From contig DASUCV010000011.1 in NCBI GenBank assembly GCA_036275915.1, positions 62,001 through 126,000 of the forward strand: a stretch of DNA of 64,000 nucleotides. The letters are read 5' to 3'. Within the stretch, counting starts at the first letter, position 1, and every line of letters begins with the position of its first letter. Positions 43,202 to 52,748 of the stretch are shown here, one piece after another. The translations under genes and the position numbers were made by a program. This stretch comes from Candidatus Polarisedimenticolaceae bacterium (GTDB lineage Bacteria; Acidobacteriota; Polarisedimenticolia; Polarisedimenticolales; DASRJG01). Below the pieces are notes generated by a model. It searched no databases. It saw only the letters and a program-made list of their open reading frames with translations, and was not told where the DNA came from.

Positions 43202-44296
43202 TCAGTTCGAATGCTGCGAGACGTTCAGGACGAGCCCGATCACGGCGAACGACGCGATGAGCGAAGAGCCGCCGTAGCTCAAGAGCGGAAACGGAAGTCC
43301 CTTCGTCGGCAACAGGCCGACGCAGACCCCCATGTGGATGAGCGCCTGGAGGCTGACGAGCATCGTGCCCCCGAGCGCGATGTAGAACGAGAACCGCCCG
43401 GGCGAATAGACCGCCGCCCTCAGGCCCCGCCACGTGAAGAGGCCCACACCCACGAGGAGAAGCAGCGTGCCGATGAGGCCCAGCTCCTCGCCGACGACCG
43501 AGAAGACGAAGTCGGTGTGGGCGGCCGGGAGGTAGTACGCCTTCTGCTGGCCCATGCCGAACCCGACCCCGGTGGCTCCGCCGCTCCCGACGGCGAGCAG
43601 CGACTGCGCGAGCTGGAAGCCGGCGCCCTGCGTGTCGCTCTCGGGGTGGAGGAACGTCTCGATGCGCTTCATCCGATACGGCTGCGCGACGACCGCCAGC
43701 ACGACGAAGAGGATCCCGACTCCGGCGGCGGCGCCGATGTAACGCCACTCGAGGCCGGCGACAAAGACCATCACGGCGGCCGTCGCCAAGACCATGACCG
43801 CCGATCCGAGGTCGGGCTCGATGACGATGAGGAAGGCCATCGCGCCGACGAGCGCCGCGATCGGTCCGAGCGACCGGCGGAAATCGTTGACCTCGGCGGC
43901 GGACTTCCTCGATAGGAGATGCGCGAGGAGGATCACCGTCGCGATCTTCGCGAGCTCCGACGGCTGCAGCCCGAGCCCACCCAGCCGGAACCACCGGTGC
44001 GCGCCGCCCGCGGCCGGCATCGCGAGCACGAGGAGGAGGAGGACCACTGTGATGCCGACGAGCGAGAGCGCCGTGCGGCGCTCGTCCAAGCGCTCGAGCG
44101 GCAGCGCCATCGTTCCCGCCATGGCGAGGACCCCGACCGCGAGGAAGACGCCGTGGCGCACGAGGAAGTAGGTCGGGTCCTTCCCCATACTCATTGCGAT
44201 GTAGTGGGACGCGCTGCCGACGATGAAGAACCCCGCGAGGCCGAGGACGAGCGAGGTCAGGAGGAGCCATCGGTCGAACGAGCGGCGCTTCGGCAC
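43202..44296 (-). CDS. ftsW: Lipid II polymerase FtsW (SEDS family)
   Basis: Membrane glycosyltransferase of 364 residues with about ten hydrophobic helices, polymerising septal peptidoglycan with FtsI. SEDS motifs: GGAHRWFRLGGLGLQPSELAK, EPDLGSA, the catalytic-loop region GMGQQKAYYLPAAHTDFVFS and the C-terminal LPFPLLSYGGSSL. GTG 44296 gives an N-terminus of normal length and lies 2 bases after mraY. murD, usually between mraY and ftsW, is absent. Confidence 0.94.
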   Translation of the reverse strand: MPKRRSFDRWLLLTSLVLGLAGFFIVGSASHYIAMSMGKDPTYFLVRHGVFLAVGVLAMAGTMALPLERLDERRTALSLVGITVVLLLLVLAMPAAGGAHRWFRLGGLGLQPSELAKIATVILLAHLLSRKSAAEVNDFRRSLGPIAALVGAMAFLIVIEPDLGSAVMVLATAAVMVFVAGLEWRYIGAAAGVGILFVVLAVVAQPYRMKRIETFLHPESDTQGAGFQLAQSLLAVGSGGATGVGFGMGQQKAYYLPAAHTDFVFSVVGEELGLIGTLLLLVGVGLFTWRGLRAAVYSPGRFSFYIALGGTMLVSLQALIHMGVCVGLLPTKGLPFPLLSYGGSSLIASFAVIGLVLNVSQHSN

Positions 44297-44298
44297 GG

Positions 44299-45384
44299 CT
44301 ACCTCAGCTTGAGCGTCGCGAGGCCGAGGAGCGCGAAGATGATGGCGACGATCCAGAAACGGATCACGACCTTCGTCTCGCTCCAGCCCGACAGCTCGAA
44401 GTGGTGATGCAGCGGGGACATGAGGAAGATCCGCTTGCCCCGCGATTTGAACGACGCGACCTGAAGGATGACCGACAACGCCTCGAGCACGAAGAGGCCG
44501 CCGACGATGACGAGCACGAACTCCTGCTTGATCAAGAGAGCGACCGTCCCGAGCGCGCCTCCGAGCGCCATCGACCCGACGTCGCCCATGAAGACCTCGG
44601 CCGGGTGGCCGTTGAACCAGAGGAAGCCGAGCGAGGAGCCGACGAGCGCACCGCAGAAGATCGTCAGCTCCGCGGTGCCCTTGACGTTCGCGATGCCCAG
44701 GTAGTCGGCGACGATCGCGTTCCCGGCGGCGTACGCGAGCACCATGAAGGTCGTCGATGCGATCAGGGTCGAGCCGATCGCGAGACCGTCCAATCCGTCG
44801 GTCAGGTTCACGGCGTTCGACGCCCCCGTGAGGACGAGCACGACGAAGAGCGGGAACGCAACGCCGAGCATCGGCGAAAACGACTTGAAGAACGGGAAGA
44901 TGAGGCGCGTCGAGAACACGCCCTCGAGCGACATCCAGTAGAGGAAGAAACCGATCACGAGACCGAGCGCGATCTGGAGCGTGAACTTGCGGCGCGCGGT
45001 GAGGCCGAGATTCCTCTTCTTCGCGACCTTCGTGTAGTCGTCCCAGAATCCGATCGCGCCGAACGCGGCCATCGACACGACGGCGATCCACACGAAGACG
45101 TTCGTCAGATCGGCCCAGAGGAGCGTCGTCGGCAGGACCGAGGTGAGGATGAGGAGCCCGCCCATCGTCGGCGTGCCGCGCTTGGACTGATGGCTCTTCG
45201 GCCCTTCCTCGCGGATCTCCTGGCCGATCTGGAAGAGGCGGAGGCGGCGGATCAGCCACGGCCCGAGGATGAACGAGACGATCATCGCGGTTAGGATCGC
45301 CATCGCCGTGCGGAACGTGATGTAACGGAAGACGTTGAACACCCGCAGGCTGGTGTGGAGCGGGTAGAGCAGGTGGTAGAACAT
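44299..45384 (-). CDS. mraY: Phospho-N-acetylmuramoyl-pentapeptide-transferase
   Basis: Polytopic enzyme of 361 residues that makes lipid I from UDP-MurNAc-pentapeptide and undecaprenyl phosphate. Motifs: [14 protein letters not shown], the Asp-rich [45 protein letters not shown] and [15 protein letters not shown] near the C-terminus. TGATG overlap with murF. Confidence 0.97.
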   Translation of the reverse strand: MFYHLLYPLHTSLRVFNVFRYITFRTAMAILTAMIVSFILGPWLIRRLRLFQIGQEIREEGPKSHQSKRGTPTMGGLLILTSVLPTTLLWADLTNVFVWIAVVSMAAFGAIGFWDDYTKVAKKRNLGLTARRKFTLQIALGLVIGFFLYWMSLEGVFSTRLIFPFFKSFSPMLGVAFPLFVVLVLTGASNAVNLTDGLDGLAIGSTLIASTTFMVLAYAAGNAIVADYLGIANVKGTAELTIFCGALVGSSLGFLWFNGHPAEVFMGDVGSMALGGALGTVALLIKQEFVLVIVGGLFVLEALSVILQVASFKSRGKRIFLMSPLHHHFELSGWSETKVVIRFWIVAIIFALLGLATLKLR

Positions 45385-46790
45385 CAGGCAGCCTCGCCCT
45401 GCCGTGCGACCAGGGCTTCCACCACGAGCTCGAGCTTCACACCCCGCGAGCCCTTGACGACGACGAGATCGCCCGGACGGACGAGCGGCGGCACGAGACG
45501 CGCGGCCTGCGCCGCATCGTCGGCGCCCTGAGCGTCGACGCCCGCGCGGCGCGCCGCCTCGACCGCGTGACGCGCGAGCGGGCCCACGCCGACGACGAGC
45601 GCGACGCCGGAACGCGCCGCCAGCTCTCCCGACGATCGGTGGAACTCGGGCGCTTCCGGTCCCAGCTCGAGCATGTCGCCCATCACGAGGACGCGGCGGC
45701 CCGGCGGCGTGCTGGCGGCGAGCGTCGCGAGGACCGACGCGAGCGCCTCAGGGTTGCTGTTGTAGGTGTCGTCCACGACGATGACGCCGCCCGGCAGATG
45801 GGAGAGCCTGCCGCGCCCCGGCGCGGGCTCGACGCGCGCGATCGCCTCGAGCGCGTGGTCGAGCGGCGCGCCGCAGGCGACGAGGACCGCCGCCGCGGCG
45901 AAGGCGTCGAGCGCCGCGTGCGATCCGCCGATCTTGAGCGCGATCTCGTACGAGCGGCCCTGGTGGCGGAACGTCACGGTCGCGCCGGGCACGAACCGGT
46001 CGGTGAGGCCGGTGAGGACGAGGTCGGCGCTCTCCGACCGGCCGTAAGTGACGCGCGGGCCGGCGTGGCGGGCGGCCTGGACCCGCACGCGCGGATCGTC
46101 GAGGTTCACGACGGAGATCGCGTCGTCGCGAAGTACGGCGAACAGCTCGCCCTTCGCCGCGGCGATGTCGTCGATCGAGCTGAAGAACTCGAGGTGGACC
46201 GGCCTGACGTTCGTGACCAGTCCGACGTCCGGATCCGCGAGGTGCGCGAGGAACGCGATCTGGCCCGGGCCGTTCATTCCCATCTCGAACACGGCGGCTT
46301 CGGCATCGTCGGGGCAGCCGAGCAGCGAGAGGGGGAGGCCGAGCTCGTTGTTGAGATTGCCGGTCGTGCGGTGGACCCGCTGCCCCGCGGCGAGCCCCGC
46401 CGCCACGAACTCCTTGGTCGTCGTCTTGCCGGCGCTTCCGGTGATGGCGACGACCGTGGCGCCGACGCGGTGGCGGGCGTAGGCGCCGCAGCGCGCGAGG
46501 GCTGCCGTCACATCGTCGACCTGGATCAGCGCTCCGGGAAACGGCCGGCCGCTCTCGGGGACGCGTGAGACGATCGCCGCAGCGGCGCCCGCGCGGGCGG
46601 CGTCCCCGAGGAACGCATGGCCGTCGGTCTTGGTGCCGGGGAGCGCGAAAAAGGCCCCGCCGGCCGCCAGCTTGCGCGTGTCGATCGCGTACGACGCGAC
46701 ACGCACGTGTGGATCGCCGGACACGAGGTGTCCGCCGGTCGCCTCGACCAGCTCTTCGACGCTAAGCGTCGGCACGTCGGCCTCCGGCAT
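45384..46790 (-). CDS. murF: UDP-MurNAc-tripeptide D-alanyl-D-alanine ligase
   Basis: Adds D-Ala-D-Ala to the stem peptide. About 468 residues. N-terminal [19 protein letters not shown] and [19 protein letters not shown] site [26 protein letters not shown]; and [20 protein letters not shown] are MurF features. ATG 46790 overlaps the murE end by 29 bases; GTG 46775 is an alternative. Confidence 0.95.
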   Translation of the reverse strand: MPEADVPTLSVEELVEATGGHLVSGDPHVRVASYAIDTRKLAAGGAFFALPGTKTDGHAFLGDAARAGAAAAIVSRVPESGRPFPGALIQVDDVTAALARCGAYARHRVGATVVAITGSAGKTTTKEFVAAGLAAGQRVHRTTGNLNNELGLPLSLLGCPDDAEAAVFEMGMNGPGQIAFLAHLADPDVGLVTNVRPVHLEFFSSIDDIAAAKGELFAVLRDDAISVVNLDDPRVRVQAARHAGPRVTYGRSESADLVLTGLTDRFVPGATVTFRHQGRSYEIALKIGGSHAALDAFAAAAVLVACGAPLDHALEAIARVEPAPGRGRLSHLPGGVIVVDDTYNSNPEALASVLATLAASTPPGRRVLVMGDMLELGPEAPEFHRSSGELAARSGVALVVGVGPLARHAVEAARRAGVDAQGADDAAQAARLVPPLVRPGDLVVVKGSRGVKLELVVEALVARQGEAA

Positions 46791-48261
46791 ATCCGAGATC
46801 GGCAAGCACGCGGCGCGCCACGTCGCGGTCGTCGAACGGCTCCACGCGGTCGGCGAAGGTCTGGGTCGTCTCGTGGCCCTTCCCCGCGATGACGACGGCG
46901 TCGCCGGCCTGCGCCTCGCCGAGCGCGGTCGCGATCGCGCGGGCACGATCGGAGACCGTCGTCACCCGGCTCCTGCCTTCGGAGAGCGCTCCCGCGGCAA
47001 CGTCCCGCAGGATCGCTTCGGGATCTTCGCTGCGCGGATTGTCGGAGGTCAGGACGACGCGGTCGGCGAGACGCGCCGCGACCCGGCCCATCCCCGGCCG
47101 CTTTCCGCGGTCCCGGTCGCCGCCGCATCCGAACACCACCGTGAGCCGGCCGGGCGTGATCGCGCGGACCGCCCGCAAGACCGCGTCGAGCGACTCCTCC
47201 GTGTGCGCGTAATCGACGAGCACCGCGAACGGCTGCCCGGAACCGACGGGCTCGAGCCGCCCGGGGACGCGCGCGACCCGAGCGATGCCCGTGGCGACGG
47301 CGTCCGGCGGGACCTCGAGCGCGAGGGCGCACGCGGCCGCGGCGGCGGCATTCATGACGTTGAACGGGCCGGGAAGCGGCGTCTCGAGATCCAGCGGGCC
47401 CTTCGGCGTCTCGAGGCGGAGCGCGGATCCGTCGAGCCCGGAGCGCTCGGACGAGATCCATACCGCGGCGCCCGGGCTGCGCCCGAAGGTGAGCACGCGC
47501 CCTCGCGTCCGGGCGGCGAGGGCGGTGTGCGCCTCGTCGTCGGCCGACAACACCGCCGTATCGCCGACGCGCAGCCTGTCGAACAGGAGCGCCTTCGCCT
47601 CGAAGTACGCGGCCGGCGAGCCGTGAAAGTCGAGATGATCCCGGCCGAGATTGAGGAACGCCGCCACCGTGAAGCGCGCTCCGGCGACGCGGTCGAGGAC
47701 GAGCGCGTGGGACGACACCTCCATCGCCACGAGATCGGTGCCCGCATCGCGCATCGCCGCGAGCAAGCGGTAGAGGTCGGTGGCCTCGGGTGTCGTGCGC
47801 TCCGCCGTCGTCTCGCGGCCGCCGTAGGCGACGCCGACGGTCCCGATCCGTCCTGCGCGACGCCCGGCCGCCGCCGCGATCGACTCGACGAGGTAGGTGA
47901 CGGTCGTCTTGCCCTTCGTGCCGGTGACGCCGACGAGCGTCATCGCCTCGTCGGGCCGGCCGAACCATTCACGAGCGACGAGACCCATGGCGAGCCGCGC
48001 CGACGCGACCTCGACCCATTCCGTGCCGATTCCGGGAGGTGCTTTGGATTCGGCGACGATGGCGGCCGCACCGCGCGCGACGGCCTCGCCCGCGTGCCGG
48101 ACGCCGTCGTCCTTGAGGCCGCGAAGCGCGAAGAAGAGATCGCCCGACGCGACGCGGCGCGAATCCGAGCTCAGTCCCTTCACGGGAGGATCGGAGGACG
48201 GCATCGATCGAGGGGTGACCCCGGCTCCGGCCAGGAGCGACGCCAGAGGACGTGGCGTCAT
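46762..48261 (-). CDS. murE: UDP-MurNAc-L-Ala-D-Glu:meso-diaminopimelate ligase
   Basis: Adds the third stem residue. 499 residues. ATP site VGVTGTKGKTTVTYL, TTPEATDLYRLL, VSSHALVLDRV, NLGRDHLDFHGS, and the substrate-selecting DNPR at 407-410 (TSDNPRSEDP), which indicates meso-diaminopimelate rather than lysine. ATG 48261 overlaps the ftsI stop by ATGA. Confidence 0.96.
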   Translation of the reverse strand: MTPRPLASLLAGAGVTPRSMPSSDPPVKGLSSDSRRVASGDLFFALRGLKDDGVRHAGEAVARGAAAIVAESKAPPGIGTEWVEVASARLAMGLVAREWFGRPDEAMTLVGVTGTKGKTTVTYLVESIAAAAGRRAGRIGTVGVAYGGRETTAERTTPEATDLYRLLAAMRDAGTDLVAMEVSSHALVLDRVAGARFTVAAFLNLGRDHLDFHGSPAAYFEAKALLFDRLRVGDTAVLSADDEAHTALAARTRGRVLTFGRSPGAAVWISSERSGLDGSALRLETPKGPLDLETPLPGPFNVMNAAAAAACALALEVPPDAVATGIARVARVPGRLEPVGSGQPFAVLVDYAHTEESLDAVLRAVRAITPGRLTVVFGCGGDRDRGKRPGMGRVAARLADRVVLTSDNPRSEDPEAILRDVAAGALSEGRSRVTTVSDRARAIATALGEAQAGDAVVIAGKGHETTQTFADRVEPFDDRDVARRVLADLGYAGGRRADA

Positions 48262-50336
48262 CGCGCCCGCCGTGACGTCTTGCGCGCCGCGAGCAGGGTG
48301 GGGGCGTCGGTCCCGGAGTCGAGCGGCGCCGGATCCTTCTCGATCGCCTTCGGATCGCCGAGGTGAAGGACGCACGCCTGACCCGCGGCGAGAGGCGTTC
48401 CCGCGGCCGGCGTCACGCGCACGACGACGCCGTCGCCCTCGACCCGCGCGCGATAGCCGCGCGCGACGAGCGCCGCGATCGCCTCGCGCGCCGTCTTCCC
48501 ACGTACGTCGGGCACCTGGCCGGAGGCGGTCTCGACGAGCGCGGGACCGTCGGACTTCTCCTCGTCCTTGCGTTTCGTTCCCTTCTCGGCCTTCGCCTTC
48601 TTCTCCGCCGCGGCCTTCAGCTCGTCGCGTCGCGCCTGCCAGGGATCGTCGTCCGGAGGCACGCGCAGGTAAGCGAGGCCGTCCGCGACGATGCGCTCGA
48701 AGACGGGAGCGGCCACCTGGCCGCCGTAGAAGAAGCTCCCGCGCGGCGTGTCGAGCACGACGAACGCGCAAAGGCGCGGATCGTTCAGCGGGCCGAATCC
48801 ACCGAACGACGCGAAGTACTCGTGCTCCGTGTAGCCCCCGCCTCCGGGGAGCACCTTCTTCGCGGTGCCCGTCTTCCCGGCGATGTGATAGCCGGGGATC
48901 TTCGCGTTCTCGCCCGTGCCGCGGATGACGACCCCTTCGAGCATGTTCGTCATCGAGGCCGCGGTGCGGGACGAGACAACCCGCCGCGGCTCTGGCGCCT
49001 CGACCGGCGTGACCGTGCCGTTCTCGTCGCGGGTCCCGAGGACGATGCGCATGGGATTGAGGACGCCGTCGTTCGCGATCGCGGCGTACGCCTGCACGAT
49101 CTGGAGAGGCGTCACGTCGATCTCGTAGCCGATGGAGAAGGCGCACGGCGTGTTGAGCGACATCCGGGCGAGCGACGTGATGTTCCCGTTCCGCTCTCCA
49201 GGCAGCTCGATGCCGGTCTTGCGGCCGAACCCGAAGTTCACGATCGTCTCGCGCAGGAACTCCTTGGGGACCGTCCTTCCGACCTGCACCATCCCGACGT
49301 TCGACGAGTGCTCCAGGATCTCGCGCACCGACAGGACGCCGAACTTGTGGACGTCGGTGTAGGTCTTGCCGGCGACGGTGATCTTCGAACAGTCGAACCG
49401 CTGCTCGGGTGTGACGGTGCCGCGCTCGATCGCCGCGGACGCGCTGACGAGCTTGAACGTCGAGCCCGGCTCGTACAGCGATTCGACGGCGCGGTTCCGC
49501 CGGCTTTCGTCCGATCCCTTGCCGTAGGACTGAGCGTCGACCGTCGGCCGGTTGGCGAGGGCGAGCACCTGGCCCGTCTTGGGGTCGACGACGATCGCGG
49601 TGGCCGCCCGCGCGCCGGTCTCTTCCATGGCGCGGTCCAGCTCGCGCTCGACGATGTGCTGGAGCACGAGGTCGATCGTGAGGACGACGTCCCCGCTGCG
49701 CTTGGCCGGAGGGCGCAGCTGCTGGAGGAGCATCGCGCCCTTCGCGTCACGCACGGCGAGGAACTTCGTCGAGTCACCCTGGAGCGCGTCGTCGTATTTC
49801 TTCTCGATTCCCGCGGTCCCGTGCTGATCGGTATCGGTGGCCCCGACGATATGCACGCCGAGAGCCCCCTGCGGGTAGAAACGCTTCGGCTCCTCCTGGA
49901 AGTCGATCGGGCCGCCGTGGCCGATCTGCGGATCGAGCTCGGCGATCGGCTTCGCCTGCACGGGGTCGATGCGGCGCTTCAGCCAGACGAACGGCTCGTC
50001 CGACCGCAGCTGCGTCCGAAGCTCCTGCTCGGGGCGTCCCAGGTAGGGAGCGATGAGGTGCGCGAGCCGGTCGGGATCCTTGATACGCGACGGGTGGGCG
50101 TAGAGCGATTGCGTGTTGAGGCTCACGGCCAGCTCGCGGCCGTTCCGGTCGAGGATGGAACCGCGCTGCCCGCCGACCTCGATGACCTGCTCGTGCTGCC
50201 GCCGCGCGCGCGCCCGGAGGTGATCCGCCTCGAAGATCTGGAGGGTGACGAGACGCCACGCGATCCCGCACGCGGCGCATCCGAGTACGGCGGCGACGAT
50301 CACGGCGCGACTGCGGATCGGGTCTTGCTTCCTCAC
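48258..50336 (-). CDS. ftsI: Septal penicillin-binding protein 3 with PASTA domain
   Basis: Monofunctional transpeptidase of 692 residues. One membrane helix (~10-30), the class B pedestal (GQRGSILDRNGRELAVS), then catalytic motifs S292-TF-K295, S344-S-N346 and K488-T-G490. After the enzyme domain a Lys/Glu-rich linker leads to one PASTA domain (about 605-667, VPDVRGKTAREAIAALVARG). PASTA tails on FtsI are usual in Gram-positives and also occur in some diderms. It partners FtsW. Confidence 0.95.
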   Translation of the reverse strand: MRKQDPIRSRAVIVAAVLGCAACGIAWRLVTLQIFEADHLRARARRQHEQVIEVGGQRGSILDRNGRELAVSLNTQSLYAHPSRIKDPDRLAHLIAPYLGRPEQELRTQLRSDEPFVWLKRRIDPVQAKPIAELDPQIGHGGPIDFQEEPKRFYPQGALGVHIVGATDTDQHGTAGIEKKYDDALQGDSTKFLAVRDAKGAMLLQQLRPPAKRSGDVVLTIDLVLQHIVERELDRAMEETGARAATAIVVDPKTGQVLALANRPTVDAQSYGKGSDESRRNRAVESLYEPGSTFKLVSASAAIERGTVTPEQRFDCSKITVAGKTYTDVHKFGVLSVREILEHSSNVGMVQVGRTVPKEFLRETIVNFGFGRKTGIELPGERNGNITSLARMSLNTPCAFSIGYEIDVTPLQIVQAYAAIANDGVLNPMRIVLGTRDENGTVTPVEAPEPRRVVSSRTAASMTNMLEGVVIRGTGENAKIPGYHIAGKTGTAKKVLPGGGGYTEHEYFASFGGFGPLNDPRLCAFVVLDTPRGSFFYGGQVAAPVFERIVADGLAYLRVPPDDDPWQARRDELKAAAEKKAKAEKGTKRKDEEKSDGPALVETASGQVPDVRGKTAREAIAALVARGYRARVEGDGVVVRVTPAAGTPLAAGQACVLHLGDPKAIEKDPAPLDSGTDAPTLLAARKTSRRAR

Positions 50337-50378
50337 GCTACGGATCCTCGGCTGCCGCGCGCACGGTCACCGTTCCGA

Positions 50379-50747
50379 TCAGCGCGGCCGGGCGGCCGGA
50401 AGCTCTCCCGGCGCGACGACGACGACGCGCGAGGGAGACGGATGCTCGAGGCCGAGGTCGCGGACCGCCCGCGACTCCACGGACGGGAGCGATTCGAGCG
50501 ACGCCTTGTCGATGCGCAGGCGCCGCTCCCGCTCGTCGAGGCGTGCCTCGCTCGCGCGGATGTTCTCGATGGCGTAGCTCGCCTGCACGTAGCTCATCGT
50601 CTGCAGGAGGTAGACGATGAACGGGATGCCGGCGACGGCGAGGCCGAGGGCGACCGTCCAAACCCAGCGCGCATGGCGCTTGTCGACCTCGCGGTGGATC
50701 GATTGGTTCCGCCAACGGCGGACGTGCTCGGATGCTTGGGGTCCCAT
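50379..50747 (-). CDS. ftsL: FtsL-like cell division protein
   Basis: Bitopic protein of 122 residues with a basic N-terminus, one membrane helix (~30-50, WTVALGLAVAGIPFIVYLL) and a periplasmic coiled coil (ENIRASEARLDERERRLRID). Sequence similarity among FtsL proteins is low, so the call relies on topology, size and the conserved position between rsmH and ftsI. ATG 50747 overlaps the rsmH stop by TGATG. Confidence 0.82.
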   Translation of the reverse strand: MGPQASEHVRRWRNQSIHREVDKRHARWVWTVALGLAVAGIPFIVYLLQTMSYVQASYAIENIRASEARLDERERRLRIDKASLESLPSVESRAVRDLGLEHPSPSRVVVVAPGELPAARPR

Positions 50748-51712
50748 CACAACCTCTCGACCACGCGCAGCTTCGCGCTCCGCGCGCGGGGATTCGCCTC
50801 GACCTCGGCCTGGCCGGGAACCACCGCGCGGGAGGTGACGATGCGGACGATGTTCTCGCGGCCGCAGCCGCAGACCGGAAGTCCAGGCGGGCAGACGCAA
50901 CGATCGGCGAGACCGTGCATCGCGCGCTTCACCGCCCGGTCCTCGAGCGAGTGGAACGAGATGACGGCCAGGCGCCCGCCACGCCGGAGGAGCGACACCG
51001 CGCCGGCGACGAACGCGGGCAGGTAGGACACCTCCTGGTTCACGGCGATCCGGAGCGCCTGGAACGTGCGCGTCGCCGGGTGGATCCGGAATCGCCGCGC
51101 GGCGGGTCCCGCCGTCCGCTCGACCAGGGAGGCCAGCTCACCGGTCGTACGGATCGGCCGTTCCTCACGCGCGCGGACGATCGCACGCGCGATCCTGCCG
51201 GCCAGCCGTTCCTCGCCCCACGTCGCGATGAGCTCGCGCAGCTCGCCCTCGCCCAAGCGCGCGACGAGATCGGCGGCGGACGGCTCGCCCGACGCGGGAT
51301 CGAGGCGCATGTCGAGCGGGCCGTCGGCGGCGAACGAGAATCCGCGGGCCGGATCGTCGAGCTGAGCGGAGGAGATGCCGAGGTCCGCGAGGACGGCATC
51401 GACGATCACGACGCCCGAGTCCTGCATGAGAGCGGCGATGTCCCGATGGTGGCCCTGGTGCGCTTCGAATCGCCGTCCGAACCTCGCGAGGCGCCGGTGC
51501 GCGAGATCGAGCGCCGCGGGATCGCGATCGATCCCGATGACGCGGCCCTCGGGACCGACCCTCTCGAGCAGGGCCTCGGCGTGGCCGCCCGGCCCCAGCG
51601 TCGCGTCGATGACGACGGCACCGGGCACGACCCGGAGCAGCTCGATCGATTCCTCGAGCAGGACGGGCTCGTGGACCCTTTCCGCGTCGTTCATCATCCG
51701 CTCGGCAAGCAT
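50747..51712 (-). CDS. rsmH: 16S rRNA (cytosine-1402-N4)-methyltransferase
   Basis: SAM-dependent methyltransferase (MraW) of about 321 residues. Motifs: HEPVLLEESIELL, DATLGPGGHAEALLER, GIDRDPAAL, ADLGISSAQLDDPARGFSF, PATRTFQALRIAVNQE and ISFHSLEDRAVKRAM. A Cys-rich CVCPPGLPVCGC near the C-terminus is also family-typical. ATG 51712 fits immediately after mraZ; ATG 51697 and 51694 are alternatives. Confidence 0.96.
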   Translation of the reverse strand: MLAERMMNDAERVHEPVLLEESIELLRVVPGAVVIDATLGPGGHAEALLERVGPEGRVIGIDRDPAALDLAHRRLARFGRRFEAHQGHHRDIAALMQDSGVVIVDAVLADLGISSAQLDDPARGFSFAADGPLDMRLDPASGEPSAADLVARLGEGELRELIATWGEERLAGRIARAIVRAREERPIRTTGELASLVERTAGPAARRFRIHPATRTFQALRIAVNQEVSYLPAFVAGAVSLLRRGGRLAVISFHSLEDRAVKRAMHGLADRCVCPPGLPVCGCGRENIVRIVTSRAVVPGQAEVEANPRARSAKLRVVERL

Positions 51713-51713
51713 G

Positions 51714-52154
51714 TCAAATGCCCAGATCGGCGAGCGTCCCGAGATCGGCATCGCTGAGCGGCTCGGCCGCCAAGCGCTCCTCGAACGCTGCCCGGTTCCA
51801 GATTTCCAGGTGATCCTGCTGGCCCAGGACGACGACCTCGCCGCGGACGCCGGCTCGCTCGCGCAGCAACGGGTGAACCAAAATCCGGCCCTGGGCGTCG
51901 AGAGGGCACGACTGACCGTAGTAATTCACGGCGTTCTTGAACCGCATGACCGCGGGGTTCATGGACGACGCGTGCGACAGGCGCTCCTCGATGCGCGACC
52001 AGACGTCCATCGGATAGACCCGAACGGACTCGCCGCGGAGGCTCGTGACGAAGAAGTCGCTCGAATGCTTGGCGTCGAGCACCGGCCGGAACGTCGAGGG
52101 AAGCTTCAGGCGGCCCTTGTCGTCGAGCTTCGCCAGAGCGCTCCCACGCAACAT
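51714..52154 (-). CDS. mraZ: Transcriptional regulator MraZ
   Basis: DNA-binding regulator of the dcw cluster, 146 residues, with two AbrB-like SpoVT folds: LRGSALAKLDDKGRLKLPST at the N-terminus and NYYGQSCPLDAQGRILVHPL in the second half. MraZ rings bind tandem repeats before their own gene; such repeats are visible at 52276-52311. A GGGAGG ribosome binding site precedes the ATG. Confidence 0.96.
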   Translation of the reverse strand: MLRGSALAKLDDKGRLKLPSTFRPVLDAKHSSDFFVTSLRGESVRVYPMDVWSRIEERLSHASSMNPAVMRFKNAVNYYGQSCPLDAQGRILVHPLLRERAGVRGEVVVLGQQDHLEIWNRAAFEERLAAEPLSDADLGTLADLGI

Positions 52155-52165
52155 CGCCGCCTCCC

Positions 52166-52253
52166 GTCCACGGGCTCAGGAGAGAGCGGGCGGTTGCGCG
52201 ACAGGATTCGCGCGCGCCAGACCTCGCCTCGTCTTTTTCAGCCGCCCGTGGAC
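52166..52253 (-). promoter_or_regulatory. mraZ 5' leader with long-range inverted repeat
   Basis: GTCCACGGGC (52166-52175) and GCCCGTGGAC (52244-52253) are perfect 10-base reverse complements at the two ends of the region before mraZ. If both are transcribed, the near arm directly abuts the GGGAGG ribosome binding site, so pairing could affect translation. No -10 box was confidently identified. Confidence 0.4.
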
Positions 52254-52275
52254 GATCAGAAGGGGAGGAGGAGGG

Positions 52276-52311
52276 GCACGTCGGCCCACTTCATTCCACT
52301 TCCGACCACCT
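52276..52311 (-). promoter_or_regulatory. MraZ-binding repeat array (operator)
   Basis: On the minus strand GTGG occurs at 52309-52306, 52299-52296 and 52289-52286, with a fourth GTGC at 52279-52276: four units at an exact 10-base period. This matches known MraZ operators, which are tandem TGGG- or GTG-containing repeats with 10-bp spacing upstream of mraZ. It lies about 120-155 bases before the mraZ start codon. Confidence 0.75.
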
Positions 52312-52397
52312 CGCGGATGATAGGGAGCTAAATGAAGGGTGTCAACGGGTTTTCTGGCAGAATTCGACCAGCCGCTCGGGCGAAAACAGAACGAAAA

Positions 52398-52748
52398 TCA
52401 GCGCGAAGGGTTCGGGTCGTCCTGGTACTTCGGCTGGAGACCCTTGAATCCCTTGATCCCGAGCGGATCGACGCCGTCAGGTCCGTCCTGGATTCCCTCG
52501 ATCGTCGGCTCTTCGGGGAGGACGACGAAGTGCATTCCGCCCAGTCCGAGCAGCGATCCATAGGTCGCGAGCACGCGATGCCAGGCGCGCTGCGTCGCCG
52601 GGACGCTCAACATGGGCAGAGGCGCATGAGCTGAGCTTGCCGCGGGCTGGGCGACGGCGTCCGCGCGGCCGATGCCGGCATGAGCCGCACCGCCGGCCGC
52701 GACGCCGAGAACGATGACGCAAGAGAGGAACGCGCGACGGTCAAGCAT
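52398..52748 (-). CDS. Small exported protein paired with HTH-TPR regulator
   Basis: Protein of 116 residues with a signal sequence (LDRRAFLSCVIVLGVAAGG..., ending AHAG); the RRAFLS start could be a twin-arginine signal. The mature part is Ala/Pro-rich, then AWHRVLATYGSLLGLGGMHFV, and a polar C-terminus (GIKGFKGLQPKYQDDPNPSR). No cysteine pairs or known domain. ATG 52748 overlaps the regulator's stop by 8 bases, so the two are translated together. It could be a secreted signal-peptide precursor or an unrelated envelope protein. Confidence 0.7.
   Translation of the reverse strand: MLDRRAFLSCVIVLGVAAGGAAHAGIGRADAVAQPAASSAHAPLPMLSVPATQRAWHRVLATYGSLLGLGGMHFVVLPEEPTIEGIQDGPDGVDPLGIKGFKGLQPKYQDDPNPSR

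Noticed and set aside
48363-51026. Long plus-strand frame antisense to ftsI, ftsL and rsmH
   Set aside because: Composition is that of a reverse-complement shadow and the minus-strand genes have full catalytic motifs.
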